A DNA stretch of 64,000 bases from Acidobacteriota bacterium (GCA_017307505.1 JAFKEE010000027.1:62001-126000), one strand, 5' to 3'; counted from the stretch's first letter, positions 41,178-50,274 are shown. The notes: a model not told the origin generated them from the sequence alone. Program-made: numbers and translations.

Positions 41178-43832
41178 ATGAAAGTCCGCTCCGCCTGTCT
41201 TGCCGCCATCTGCCTGTTGGGCACACTGCCTGTTGTCAACGCTCAACCGGAGACGGCACCCCCTTCCGGCAACTACAGCGCCGACCGTCCTGTCGATTTC
41301 TTGCACATGAAGCTGGAGTACCACTTCACGGCCAAAGAAATCGCCGAACGAGTGGCCGAAGGACGAGTCACTTTCACCCTCACGCCCATCGCCAATCCCG
41401 TCCGCTCCCTTCGTCTCGATGCCGTCGACATGCGGATCCTCGACACCCAGGTGAACGGGGAGACGGTGACCTTCAGCTACGACGACAAATCCCTGGAGAT
41501 CCCCTTCGCCGCTCCGGTCGAGCCCGGCCGCAACGTCGACGTCACGGTGCACTTCCGCGTCGAACGCCCCGATCGCGGCCTCCACTTCATCCTGCCCAAT
41601 GCCAACGATCCCCAGAAACAGACCGTCGTCTACACGATGGGTGAAGGGATGGATGCGCGCCACTGGCTGCCCGCACACGACTGGCCGAACGAGCGCTGGA
41701 CGTCAGACCTTCTCATCACCGTGCCCAAAGGCTTCTCGGCCGTCTCTGTCGGCAAGCTGGTGGGGGCCACGCCGGCCGGCGACGAAGTCAGCTGGCACTG
41801 GAAGAGCGAGCAGCCCACTGATCCGCACATGCTTGGCTTCGCGGTTGGCCGCTACGTCAAACTGGAGAATACCTGGCGCGGCCGCCCGGTCCTGGCTTTC
41901 GTGCCCGCCGGCAAAGAAGCCGCGGGCCGCTACACGTTCCGCCGGGTGAATCAGATCCTCGACTTCTACTCCTCGCTCACCGGCGTCGACTACCCCTACG
42001 ACTCCTTCGCGCATGCCGCCGTGACTGACCATCATCACCGCGGCATGGAGCACGCCGGCTTCTCCATGATCGATCCGGCCATGTTCAGCACCGGACCCAA
42101 CGACGATGGCCTGGAACCGCTGGAACCTGGCTGGCCCGGCTATACCATCGAGACCAACCTGGTGGCCCATATGCTCGCCCATAGCTGGTTCGGCGGCATC
42201 GCCAGTTACCGCAACGCCTCCCAGGGCTGGTTGAACGAAGGCTTCGGCACCTATCTCCACATGGCCTGGGCTGGCCATGCCGACAATGAAGCCGTCTTCC
42301 AATCCCTCATGCGCGGCGCGGCCCAGAGCCTCTCGGCCACGGACTCCAGTGAAACCGGCCGCCCGATGGTCTGGCGGCAGTTCAATCAGCCGATGGAGGT
42401 TTTCCAGTACGACGGCGGCAAGATCTATTGGAAGGGCGCCTGGATCGTCCACATGCTGCGCAGCCAGCTTGGCGACAAAGTCTTCTGGGGTGGTGTAAAG
42501 AACTACTTGAACGATCATCGCTGGGGAAGTGTAGAAACAGCAGATCTGCGCCGGGCGCTGGAGAAGGAATCGGGCCGCGACCTCGAGCGCTTCTTCGATC
42601 AATGGGTATACGGCAAAGGCATCCCGCGCCTCAAGGCCGCCTACCGCTGGGATCCTGTGAAGAAAACCGCTACGCTCACCCTGCAGCAGACGCAGCGGAT
42701 CGCCGCGGACAGCCCCGCCTTCAACCTGCCCATCGAACTGTACTTCCGCGTGGCCGGAAAGGACGAATGGCGCACGGTCGAACTCGACCGCCCGACTCAG
42801 GATTATCCGTTCTCCTTCGACTCCGCCCCCGAGGCCTTCGCCATCGACGCCCACGGCAAACTGCTCTCCACTCTGACGGTCGAAACCCCACGTGCCATGC
42901 TCGAATGGCTCGCCACCAGTGGACCCACGCCCCTGGCCCAGATCCGTGCCGCTGAGGCGCTCGGCAACCAGACGGCCAGTTCCTCCATCTCGGCCCTCTC
43001 CCGCCTGTTGCTTTCACCGACCGCCCTCTGGCCCGTGCGCCAGGTCGCGGCGACGGCCCTGGGCCGCCTTCAGATGCCCGAGGCCGCGCAGGCGCTCCTC
43101 GACGCGGAGAAGTCCGGCATCGCCGATCCGAGAGTGCTCAGCGCCGTCCTGGCTTCGCTGTCGGCCTATCCCTTCAACGTTCCGGCCCACCAGGTGCTCG
43201 TCCGCTACGCCACGGCCAGCCCCGTCGACAAGCTCCAGGCCATGGCCGCCCGCCAGTTGGGGCGCATGAAGGCCACGCCTGATCTCCAGAAAGCCAGCCT
43301 GACGCTGCTGGTAAACACGGCGAAGTCATCGCCTCGGCCAATGGTCCGCGTCGCCGCTATCCAGTCGCTGGAACAGGCGGACGCTGTCTCCGCCTACGAC
43401 ACTCTCTCGGACCTCGCCACCAAGCCGGGCGATCCCAATATCCGCAGCCGGGCCATCTCCGCCCTGGGCGTATTGGGCCGCGACGAGAAGCTTCGCGAGC
43501 GCACGTTCATCGCGCTCTGCGGGTGGCTCGGCGATCCCGACTACGCGGTCCGTCCTTCGGCCGCCCGTGCCCTCGGCCGGTTGGGCGATGCACGAGCCAT
43601 GGGACAACTCACCATCGCCGCCAGCAGCCCGCGCACCGTGCTGGAGAAGGAAGCACTGGAAGGCGCGCTGCGCAGCTTGCGCAGCGTCCCCGATCCGCGC
43701 GTGCTGCCCGCGGGCGTGGTCGACCGACTGGCCAGTATGGAGAAGGAGAATGCGCAGTTGAAAGAGCGGCTGGCCGATGTCACTAAACGCCTGGGTGCAC
43801 TGGAATCAAAGAAAGAGACGCCCGCGAAATAA
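41178..43832 (+). CDS. M1-family aminopeptidase homologue with inactivated HExxH and C-terminal HEAT repeats
   Basis: An 884-residue exported protein (signal RSACLAAICLLGTLPVVNAQ). Residues 30-550 follow the M1 gluzincin plan: an N-terminal beta domain, then GMEHAGFSMID where active enzymes have GxMEN. The zinc site reads HMLAHSWFG with an E at exactly the X18 spacing (His331, His335, Glu354). Met332 replaces the catalytic Glu. Residues of about 620-830 are HEAT-like repeats, and the chain ends in a coiled coil (MEKENAQLKERLADVTKRLG). The likely role is zinc-dependent binding or scaffolding rather than peptidase activity. GAAGGGAAGGG precedes the ATG. Confidence 0.85.
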   Translation: MKVRSACLAAICLLGTLPVVNAQPETAPPSGNYSADRPVDFLHMKLEYHFTAKEIAERVAEGRVTFTLTPIANPVRSLRLDAVDMRILDTQVNGETVTFSYDDKSLEIPFAAPVEPGRNVDVTVHFRVERPDRGLHFILPNANDPQKQTVVYTMGEGMDARHWLPAHDWPNERWTSDLLITVPKGFSAVSVGKLVGATPAGDEVSWHWKSEQPTDPHMLGFAVGRYVKLENTWRGRPVLAFVPAGKEAAGRYTFRRVNQILDFYSSLTGVDYPYDSFAHAAVTDHHHRGMEHAGFSMIDPAMFSTGPNDDGLEPLEPGWPGYTIETNLVAHMLAHSWFGGIASYRNASQGWLNEGFGTYLHMAWAGHADNEAVFQSLMRGAAQSLSATDSSETGRPMVWRQFNQPMEVFQYDGGKIYWKGAWIVHMLRSQLGDKVFWGGVKNYLNDHRWGSVETADLRRALEKESGRDLERFFDQWVYGKGIPRLKAAYRWDPVKKTATLTLQQTQRIAADSPAFNLPIELYFRVAGKDEWRTVELDRPTQDYPFSFDSAPEAFAIDAHGKLLSTLTVETPRAMLEWLATSGPTPLAQIRAAEALGNQTASSSISALSRLLLSPTALWPVRQVAATALGRLQMPEAAQALLDAEKSGIADPRVLSAVLASLSAYPFNVPAHQVLVRYATASPVDKLQAMAARQLGRMKATPDLQKASLTLLVNTAKSSPRPMVRVAAIQSLEQADAVSAYDTLSDLATKPGDPNIRSRAISALGVLGRDEKLRERTFIALCGWLGDPDYAVRPSAARALGRLGDARAMGQLTIAASSPRTVLEKEALEGALRSLRSVPDPRVLPAGVVDRLASMEKENAQLKERLADVTKRLGALESKKETPAK

Positions 43833-43840
43833 GCGGCGGC

Positions 43841-44596
43841 TTAAGCGAGCAGGACCCGCACGCCCTGCGCTTCCAGCATCTGCCTGTACTCCAGGCTGAG
43901 TTCAGTATCCGAGATCACGATATCGGCGACATCCAAAGGGGCCAGCGGCACCATCGCCGCACGCCCGAATTTCGTGTGATCGGCCACCAGGATGACGCGC
44001 CTCGAGGCCTCGATCATCTTGCGTTCGGAACCCACCAGCAGCGTATTGTTGTTGCTGAATCCGGCCTCGGTCACGCCGCCGATGCCCATGATCAGGACAT
44101 CCGCGCTCACGCTGGCCAGCATCTGCTCGCACAGTTGTCCCAGCATGACGCGCAGCCGTGGATACAGGTAGCCGCCGGTGAGCGTCAGCTCAATCTGCCT
44201 GGACTGTTCGAATACCTCGGCAATCGCCAGCGAGTTCGTCAGCACGTGCAGCGAGCGTGTCACCAGCTCTCGTGCCACAGCGGCCGCCGTTGATCCTCCA
44301 TCGAGAAGAATTGTCTGTCCGTCTTCCACCAGGCCGGCGGTCACGCGGGCGATGCGCCTCTTTTCCTCAGCCATGCGGCCGCTCTGCCAGGTGTAGTCCA
44401 GCAGTTGGTCGTGGGTCTGCAGGGCCAGCGCGCCGCCGTGTACCCTCTTGAGGACGCTGTCTTTTTCCAGCAGGCTGAGGTCCCGTCGCACGGTCGACTC
44501 GGAGGCGTTGAGCAGGCTGCACAACGTCTCCAGGTCGACGAACTCCTGGGATTCAAGGATCTCCCGGATTTTCAGCAGGCGCCCAGCCGCTTTCAT
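43841..44596 (-). CDS. DeoR-family transcriptional regulator of the BMC operon
   Basis: A 251-residue regulator. The N-terminal winged helix has VDLETLCSLLNASESTVRRDLSLLEKDSVLKRVHGGAL. The C-terminal sugar-phosphate sensor (DeoRC) has TILLDGGSTAAAVARELV, LHVLTNSLAIAEVF, ELTLTGGYLYPRL and ILVADHTKFGRAAMVPLAPL. Such regulators respond to phosphorylated sugars or glycolytic intermediates, which suits control of an aldolase-containing microcompartment operon. It is the last gene of that operon, 7 bp after the aldolase stop. Confidence 0.93.
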   Translation of the reverse strand: MKAAGRLLKIREILESQEFVDLETLCSLLNASESTVRRDLSLLEKDSVLKRVHGGALALQTHDQLLDYTWQSGRMAEEKRRIARVTAGLVEDGQTILLDGGSTAAAVARELVTRSLHVLTNSLAIAEVFEQSRQIELTLTGGYLYPRLRVMLGQLCEQMLASVSADVLIMGIGGVTEAGFSNNNTLLVGSERKMIEASRRVILVADHTKFGRAAMVPLAPLDVADIVISDTELSLEYRQMLEAQGVRVLLA

Positions 44597-44603
44597 TGGA
44601 AAA

Positions 44604-45683
44604 TCAGCTGGTCTTCTTGTTCAGTGCGGCGAGCACCGCATCGGCTACGCTCTGCACCAGCGACTCCATATCGTCGCCCTGCGCAGCGGGTGGCTTCAAG
44701 CCGCCCGCGCCGGGCCGCGGAGGCAGGGAGATCGGCGTCTCCGGATTCATGATGTCGCACACCTGGCACTCGTCAAGATCAAACCGGGCATCGGGGATCC
44801 CCAGCTTCTGCTTGATGGCCAGCAGGTCGGTTGCCTTGGCGCCCGGGATCTGCGAAATCGGCGCGCCCAGTTGGCTCGCGATCAACAGCGTGTGGCAGTA
44901 GGTCTCCACGACCTCGGCATACCACTCGGCATGGGTCACCGTATCGGCCCAGCAAACGATGCCGTGATTGCCCAGCAGCACGGTGTTGTGCGTCCGGACA
45001 TACGGAATCACGGTCTCGGCGAACTTCTGCGTACCAGGGGTCTCGTAGGGCGACACCGCAATGCTGCCCACGAACACTTCGTACTCAGGGATCACACAGT
45101 TCGGAGGCACGCGGCCCGTAATCGCATACGCAGTCGCATGCGGCGGATGGCAGTGCACCACACCCTTGGCGGCCGGCACGGCCTTGTAGATCTCCAGGTG
45201 GAGCAGGATCTCACTGGTTCGCGGACGGGCGCCATACAACTGCGTGCCCTTCAGGTCCACGATGCACAGGTCCGCCGGAGTCAGATCGCCTTTGCTCATC
45301 AGCGTGGGCGTACAGATCACCGCGTCTTCGCCGATCCGGTAGCTGATATTGCCGCCGTTGCCGTCGACATACTGCCGGTGCCACAGCTTGTGCCCGGCAT
45401 GCACGATCTCGGCCTTGATTGCTTCCGCTTCCGGCGAGAAAAACAACTTTTCCCACTGTGTACCCGCACCCACAACATTGGCGGCTGCCGGCGTGGCAGG
45501 GGTTGTGGAGGCCGAACCGGACCCGCTGCTGACCTTCATCTGATGGGAGGCCACCAGATCCTGGGCGGACGGGGTAAACACGGCGTTCTCACGGATCAGC
45601 AGTTCCTTCGCGCCACTGCGCGCTGCTGCCTCCACATCTTCGGCGCAGATCACCTTGAGGTCTTTCAGATCCGCACTCTTCAT
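44604..45683 (-). CDS. Class II aldolase (fuculose/rhamnulose-1-phosphate aldolase type), BMC cargo
   Basis: A 359-residue protein in three parts. Residues 1-60 (KSADLKDLKVICAEDVEAAARSG, then IRENAVFTPSAQDLVASHQ) resemble the short N-terminal domain found in BMC-associated aldolases and corrinoid adenosyltransferases. The aldolase domain has GNGGNISYRIGED, KGDLTPADLCIVDL, VVHCHPPHATAYA (zinc histidines) and LLGNHGIVCWADT. The C-terminal amphipathic helix DMESLVQSVADAVLAALNKK looks like a shell-targeting peptide. It would split fuculose-1-P or rhamnulose-1-P to DHAP and L-lactaldehyde. The ATG at 45683 was chosen over an upstream in-frame start inside the preceding gene. Confidence 0.9.
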   Translation of the reverse strand: MKSADLKDLKVICAEDVEAAARSGAKELLIRENAVFTPSAQDLVASHQMKVSSGSGSASTTPATPAAANVVGAGTQWEKLFFSPEAEAIKAEIVHAGHKLWHRQYVDGNGGNISYRIGEDAVICTPTLMSKGDLTPADLCIVDLKGTQLYGARPRTSEILLHLEIYKAVPAAKGVVHCHPPHATAYAITGRVPPNCVIPEYEVFVGSIAVSPYETPGTQKFAETVIPYVRTHNTVLLGNHGIVCWADTVTHAEWYAEVVETYCHTLLIASQLGAPISQIPGAKATDLLAIKQKLGIPDARFDLDECQVCDIMNPETPISLPPRPGAGGLKPPAAQGDDMESLVQSVADAVLAALNKKTS

Positions 45684-45711
45684 GCTCTTACCTCGAATTC
45701 CATATGTCCCG

Positions 45712-47160
45712 TTAGATGACCCGCAACGCCCCGCCGCCAATCGTCAGTTGGCGTTCACGGGTAAACGTCAGCGGCGTCGTCACGCCCTCGCCCGTAGGCG
45801 TCGCAATACTGAAACTCAGATAGCCGGCGCCATCCGTGCCCAGCGCCGCCGTGCAGGGAGCGTTGTGCACAAACAGAGTGGTGTTCATGGCCCGGGCCAT
45901 CTTCGTCACGTTCTCGATGTTTCGCGAATGGATCAGCGCCGTGTGGCGGTAGCCATGCTCGGCCTTCACCGAAGCGGCAATGCCCGCGTTCACGTCCTTC
46001 ACCTTCACCAGCGGCAGGAACGGCATCATCTGCTCTTCCTGCACAAAGGCGTGATCTTCACTCGTCTCGCCGAACAGCAGCGGAGTGCCCGCCGGTACGC
46101 TCACTCCAGCCGCGGCCGCCAGAACTGAGACATCCTTGCCGATGAGCTCCTTGCGCACATGCGCATGGCCGCAGCCCTTGCCCTCGCCGTCCCAGCGGAA
46201 GGCTGCTTCGGTCAGCCGCTCCACCGCCGCTACGTCGAGCTCTACCGCACCGGCGCGCTTCATGGCCGCGATGAACGCATCCCAAACCTGCGCCACCACG
46301 AACACTTCTTTCTCGCCGATGCACAGCAGATTGTTGTCGAACGATGCGCCCGCGATGATCGCCTTCGCCGCCTCGTCCAACTGCGCCGTCTCGTCCACCA
46401 CCACCGGTGGATTGCCCGGACCTGCGGCAATCACGCGCTTGCCGGACTTGCCCGCCGCACGCACCACCGCCGGACCGCCGGTCACGCACAGCAGGGCGAT
46501 GCCCGGATGATGGAACATCTCTTCCGCCGCGCGGATGCTCGGATCCTGCATCGTCACCAGGGCATTCGAAATACCCGTGGCCCTTTCGATCTCCCGGTTA
46601 AATACCTGCAGAGCCCGCGCCGCCACTTTGGCTGCCGCCGGATGCGGGCTGAAAACCGCCGTGTTGCCCGAAGCAATCACGTTGATCGCGTTGCTGGCCA
46701 TGGTCGGCACGGAGTGCGTTGCCGGCAACACCATTCCGATTACGCCCCACGGCGCGCGCTCGATGATGCACAGGCCGGAAGCATCGCTCCGCGACTGGCT
46801 GGTCATCGCTTCCACGCCCAACACGTTCTTCACGATCTCGAGCTTAGCGATCTTGTGGTCCAGCCGGCCCAAGCCGGTCTCTTCCAATTCCAGCCGCGCC
46901 CACTCCTGCTTGTTCTGCTCGCACAGGCGCCGGATGATCGTGATGATCTGCCCGCGCTGCTCCAGGCTCAGCGCCGCAATCTTCACCTGTGCCTCGGCCG
47001 CGGCCTTCACTGCTGCGTCCACTGAGGGCAAAACGCCGTCACCCAGCGGAGCTACTGCCTTGGGCGAGGCCGGTGCAGCCGCGGGCTTTGCCTGTTGCTG
47101 CAATCGGAGCAGGACCTGCTCGGCGATCTCGGCAACCAGTTGATCCCGATTGATTGTCAT
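45712..47160 (-). CDS. CoA-acylating aldehyde dehydrogenase (PduP/EutE type), BMC cargo
   Basis: A 482-residue aldehyde dehydrogenase. The N-terminal helix INRDQLVAEIAEQVLLRLQQ plus a Pro/Ala linker is a canonical encapsulation peptide. The catalytic cysteine lies in DNNLLCIGEKEVFVV. The CoA-binding AAGPGNPPVVVDET region is also as in PduP/EutE. The C-terminus has TGEGVTTPLTFTRERQLTIGG as in BMC enzymes. Lactaldehyde to lactyl-CoA (or another C3 aldehyde to its acyl-CoA) with NAD is the inferred reaction. No PduL or PTAC gene follows to recycle CoA. Confidence 0.93.
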   Translation of the reverse strand: MTINRDQLVAEIAEQVLLRLQQQAKPAAAPASPKAVAPLGDGVLPSVDAAVKAAAEAQVKIAALSLEQRGQIITIIRRLCEQNKQEWARLELEETGLGRLDHKIAKLEIVKNVLGVEAMTSQSRSDASGLCIIERAPWGVIGMVLPATHSVPTMASNAINVIASGNTAVFSPHPAAAKVAARALQVFNREIERATGISNALVTMQDPSIRAAEEMFHHPGIALLCVTGGPAVVRAAGKSGKRVIAAGPGNPPVVVDETAQLDEAAKAIIAGASFDNNLLCIGEKEVFVVAQVWDAFIAAMKRAGAVELDVAAVERLTEAAFRWDGEGKGCGHAHVRKELIGKDVSVLAAAAGVSVPAGTPLLFGETSEDHAFVQEEQMMPFLPLVKVKDVNAGIAASVKAEHGYRHTALIHSRNIENVTKMARAMNTTLFVHNAPCTAALGTDGAGYLSFSIATPTGEGVTTPLTFTRERQLTIGGGALRVI

Positions 47161-47184
47161 GGTGACTTAGCCTGACCCCGGTGC

Positions 47185-47460
47185 CTACTTCGGCAGTACG
47201 TGCTTCACATCACCGTGAGGCCGCGCGATCACGTGGACGCTCACCACTTCGCCCACCGGCCGTGCCGCCGCCGCGCCCGCTTCCACGGCCGCTTTCACCG
47301 ACGCAACATCGCCCGTCACGATCGCCGTGCACAGCCCGCTGCCCACTTTCTTCCAGCCCTTGAATTCAACGGTCGCCGCCTTCAGCATCGCGTCCGTGGC
47401 GTACACCAGGGGTACCAGGCCCTTGGTTTCGATCATTCCAATCGCTGCTGTGATTTCCAT
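47185..47460 (-). CDS. BMC-H shell protein (single BMC domain)
   Basis: A 91-residue Pfam00936 hexamer-forming shell protein. [49 protein letters not shown] and [16 protein letters not shown] are the diagnostic strands and helices; GSG lies at the predicted central pore. It would tile the facets of the microcompartment. It sits between the tandem shell protein and the aldehyde dehydrogenase. Confidence 0.96.
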   Translation of the reverse strand: MEITAAIGMIETKGLVPLVYATDAMLKAATVEFKGWKKVGSGLCTAIVTGDVASVKAAVEAGAAAARPVGEVVSVHVIARPHGDVKHVLPK

Positions 47461-47483
47461 GTGAGTTTCCTTGTCCCCGGCGA

Positions 47484-48059
47484 CTAGCGCAGAATCCCTT
47501 CCACCAGGCCGTCATGCGGCCGCGGAATTACGTGCGAGGCAACCAGTTCTCCCACCCGCCGAGCCGCATGCGCTCCGGCATCCACGGCCGCCCGCACACT
47601 GCCGACATCGCCGCGCACCACGGATGTCACAAAACCGCCGCCGATCTCGATGCTGCGGATCAGTTGTACGCTGGCCGCTTTGCACATCGCATCGGAAGCT
47701 TCAATCAGACCCACCAGGCCGCGCGTTTCAATCAGACCGACGGCCATCTGCCCGTCCGGTTCGGCCGGGGTGCCGTTGCCCTTGCGGGCCGCCTGCTGCA
47801 GGAACAGATCCAGACCGTCGTGCGGACGGGGAATGACCTGGACACAGGAGAGTTCACCAACACGGCGCGCCGCGGCTGCACCCACGTCCGTGGCCGCCTT
47901 CACCGCCGCCACGTCGCCTTCCACAAACGCCGTCACCAGGCCGCTACCCACCGTTTCCCAGCCGGAAAACGTCACGTTCGCTGCCTTCAACATCGCGTCC
48001 GAGGCCTCAAACAGGGCGACCAGGCCTTTGGTCTCGATCATGCCCAACGCTTGTCTCAT
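47484..48059 (-). CDS. BMC-T shell protein (tandem BMC domains)
   Basis: A 191-residue pseudohexamer-forming shell protein with two full BMC domains. Domain one has [20 protein letters not shown] and [20 protein letters not shown]. Domain two, from about residue 103, has [20 protein letters not shown] and [20 protein letters not shown]. Both end in VIPRPHDGL. The pore loops differ (GSG versus GGG). Tandem-domain trimers often form gated or metallocofactor pores; a lone cysteine (SCVQVI) is present. It is the first gene of the operon, with AGGAGAAAGG before the ATG. Confidence 0.96.
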   Translation of the reverse strand: MRQALGMIETKGLVALFEASDAMLKAANVTFSGWETVGSGLVTAFVEGDVAAVKAATDVGAAAARRVGELSCVQVIPRPHDGLDLFLQQAARKGNGTPAEPDGQMAVGLIETRGLVGLIEASDAMCKAASVQLIRSIEIGGGFVTSVVRGDVGSVRAAVDAGAHAARRVGELVASHVIPRPHDGLVEGILR

Positions 48060-48179
48060 CAGTCCCTTTCTCCTGTACCGCCGGCGGCGGGGCCGCCGTC
48101 CGTCTTCCCGAAATCAAACCTTCGACTCATCCTGCGGGCGACTCCGGCTGTCACAGAGTACGCGCACCAGTCTGCGAAT

Positions 48180-48209
48180 ATCCTATCGACCTTTCCTTTT
48201 CAAAGTCAA
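48180..48209 (-). promoter_or_regulatory. Sigma70-like promoter of the BMC operon
   Basis: On the minus strand, TTGACT (48209-48204) is followed after 18 bp by TAGGAT (48185-48180). The spacer is A/G-rich. About 115 bases of leader follow before the BMC-T start, including a GC-rich hairpin near 48076-48098. The -35 box directly abuts the stop codon of the deacetylase gene. Confidence 0.5.
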
Positions 48210-48944
48210 TCAGAAGCGAGCAAAAGGAATCATCGCTCGGATCCGCCGCAGAGCGCGCCTCAGCGCTACATATTGCTGCGCGTTTCCCTCCACCAGCCTC
48301 GCAAAACGGGAGGGCGAATCGAAGTAAAACATGTCGAGCCGCGGCAGCAAGGCCGGATCGGCCGCAGGTCCCACGAAGTCCAGCTCCACGCCGCAGCACC
48401 AGTCAAACCGTTCGGCGGCGATCCGCCGCACCTGGGCGTCCGCCGCTCCGTAGGGGTAGGCGAACGTGCGTACCTTTCGCCCGGTCCGCTGTTCAATCTC
48501 ACACCGGCACTCATCCAGTTCCCCGGCCACGGCACCAGGTGCCAGATTCCGCAGGTCGGCGTGCGTCGCTGTGTGCGCGCCTACACTCACCCGGCGGCTC
48601 CACAGTTGCCGGAGCTGGCCCCAGTCCATCAGCGGCCGTCCCGGACCCGAACCCGCCCAGGCCGATTGCCGCCCGCACAGGCGGCTCACCACAAAGACGG
48701 TCGACGGAAAGCCGAAGTCGTCCAGCACAGGCAGCGCGTGGTCGAAGAAGTTGACATAGCCGTCGTCGAACGTGATCGCCGCGGCATTGGGCGTGGCCGT
48801 GATCAGCTCCAGCGGCACCACTTTCCGCCCGCTGGCGTTGAGCATCGCCATCTGGCGCCGGAACAGTTGTGGTGTCACGGAAATGACAGACCCGGATTCG
48901 TCCAGGGAATGGTAGGTAAGGATGAACGAATCAGCGCTGGCCAT
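48210..48944 (-). CDS. Polysaccharide deacetylase (carbohydrate esterase family 4)
   Basis: A 244-residue NodB-homology protein. AAAITFDDGYVNFFDHALPVL contains the catalytic Asp-Asp, VSVGAHTATHADL the HxxxH-type metal histidines, and VRTFAYPYGAAD the motif with the substrate-site residues. No signal peptide is seen, so it may act on cytosolic or membrane-surface glycans. Its start overlaps the GT2 gene by 14 bp. GTs and deacetylases in tandem are common in synthesis of extracellular polysaccharide or lipopolysaccharide. ATG 48944 is used; the longer open frame only reads the end of the GT gene. Confidence 0.92.
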   Translation of the reverse strand: MASADSFILTYHSLDESGSVISVTPQLFRRQMAMLNASGRKVVPLELITATPNAAAITFDDGYVNFFDHALPVLDDFGFPSTVFVVSRLCGRQSAWAGSGPGRPLMDWGQLRQLWSRRVSVGAHTATHADLRNLAPGAVAGELDECRCEIEQRTGRKVRTFAYPYGAADAQVRRIAAERFDWCCGVELDFVGPAADPALLPRLDMFYFDSPSRFARLVEGNAQQYVALRRALRRIRAMIPFARF

Positions 48945-50274
48945 GGTCCGAAGTTGCCTGCACCGTGGGCCTCTGGAAGGCTTGCCGCCACGTGTGCCGC
49001 ACGAGCCCAACTGCGAACGAGAGGCCATTGTAGAAGTGATAGAGCAGGTGGAAGGGAATCGCCGCCAGGGTGAACCAGCGGCCCCGCTTTTCCGCCAGGA
49101 AAATATAGAACTGCGAATTCAGCACCAGCACCAGCAGCAGGATCAGCGCGGCGGGCAAGGCCAGCGGATGGTGCGGCAGGTACATGCCGATTACGACCAG
49201 GGCCAGGACAAAGTACAGCACCGTCGCGATACTGAGCACCGTTCCGCGAGGACCGTGCTTCAACTCATACCGGTGGCGCAGCAGCAGGGCGGGGAAGGTC
49301 AGCACCACCAGGGGAATAATGCCCATCATGCGGTGCCACCAGGCCAGTGCGACAATCGTCACCCCGGTCCCGAACATCGCCAGCAGGACGCCTTTCGACC
49401 GTTTCGCCGCGCCATCCAGCCAGTAACGGCCCAGCAGGAAGAACACAACTGCGAAAAACGGCGTCAGGAAGTAGCCGCGCCAATACACTGAGCACGCCAT
49501 TCCAAAAAGCGTCAGAACATACACCAGCGCCACGCTCACCCGCTGGCTCAACTGAATGTTGAGGTCGTTGGGCATGTGGTTGTCGCGCAGGATCAGCTCC
49601 GTCCACGGGATTCCGCGGTCGAAGATGTCGGTCTTCAGCAGATTCCAGAAACTCCAGCGCTTCAGGTGCTTCACCTGGACGTTCCGGTCGAGCACGATCC
49701 GCCGGCCGGCCTCCGTCAGCCGGTAGCCCAATTCGATGTCCTCAATCGCGGGCCGGGCGTAGCTCTCGTCAAAGCCGCTGTAGGCCAGGAACACCTCACG
49801 GCGGATGGCGCCGCAACCGCTCCAGAAAGTGCAGGCTTCGCTCCGCGAGTTGTGGTGCACATAACAGTGCATCAGGTTCTTGTATTGCGAGAGGAAGTCC
49901 GGCTCCGCGGGATCGTCGTCATAGGAGCCCATCAGGGCATCCAGTTCCGGATCGGAGAATGCTTCCAGGACCAGTTCGATCGTCTCCGGATGGACGCAGA
50001 CATCCGCATCCAGGAAGAAGAGCACATCGCCCCGGGCCGCCTGAGCGCCCAGATTCCGGGCGCGGGCCGGGCCCGACTGGCTTTCCGTGCGCAGCACCTG
50101 AGCCCCGTATGCCCGGGCCACTGCCGCTGAATCATCGGTCGAGCAATCGTCTACCACCAGCAGTTCGAACGGCTTGACCCGCGAGCCGGACATGGCCTCC
50201 AGCGCCTGCTTCAGCAGGGCGCTGCCATTGAAAACCGGTATGACGACCGTCAATCTTGGAGCAAGATCGCTCAT
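48931..50274 (-). CDS. GT2 family membrane-bound glycosyltransferase
   Basis: A 447-residue protein. The GT-A domain starts with RLTVVIPVFNGSALLKQALEAM, has ELLVVDDCSTDDSA, GPARARNLGAQAARGDVLFFLDADV (the DxD), and AIEDIELGYRLTEAG, the ED motif near the catalytic base. The C-terminal half has about four transmembrane segments (VALVYVLTLFGMACSVYW, FFAVVFFLLGRYWL and others). A dolichol- or undecaprenyl-phosphate or polymerising role is possible. It is coupled to the deacetylase gene. Confidence 0.93.
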   Translation of the reverse strand: MSDLAPRLTVVIPVFNGSALLKQALEAMSGSRVKPFELLVVDDCSTDDSAAVARAYGAQVLRTESQSGPARARNLGAQAARGDVLFFLDADVCVHPETIELVLEAFSDPELDALMGSYDDDPAEPDFLSQYKNLMHCYVHHNSRSEACTFWSGCGAIRREVFLAYSGFDESYARPAIEDIELGYRLTEAGRRIVLDRNVQVKHLKRWSFWNLLKTDIFDRGIPWTELILRDNHMPNDLNIQLSQRVSVALVYVLTLFGMACSVYWRGYFLTPFFAVVFFLLGRYWLDGAAKRSKGVLLAMFGTGVTIVALAWWHRMMGIIPLVVLTFPALLLRHRYELKHGPRGTVLSIATVLYFVLALVVIGMYLPHHPLALPAALILLLVLVLNSQFYIFLAEKRGRWFTLAAIPFHLLYHFYNGLSFAVGLVRHTWRQAFQRPTVQATSDHGQR

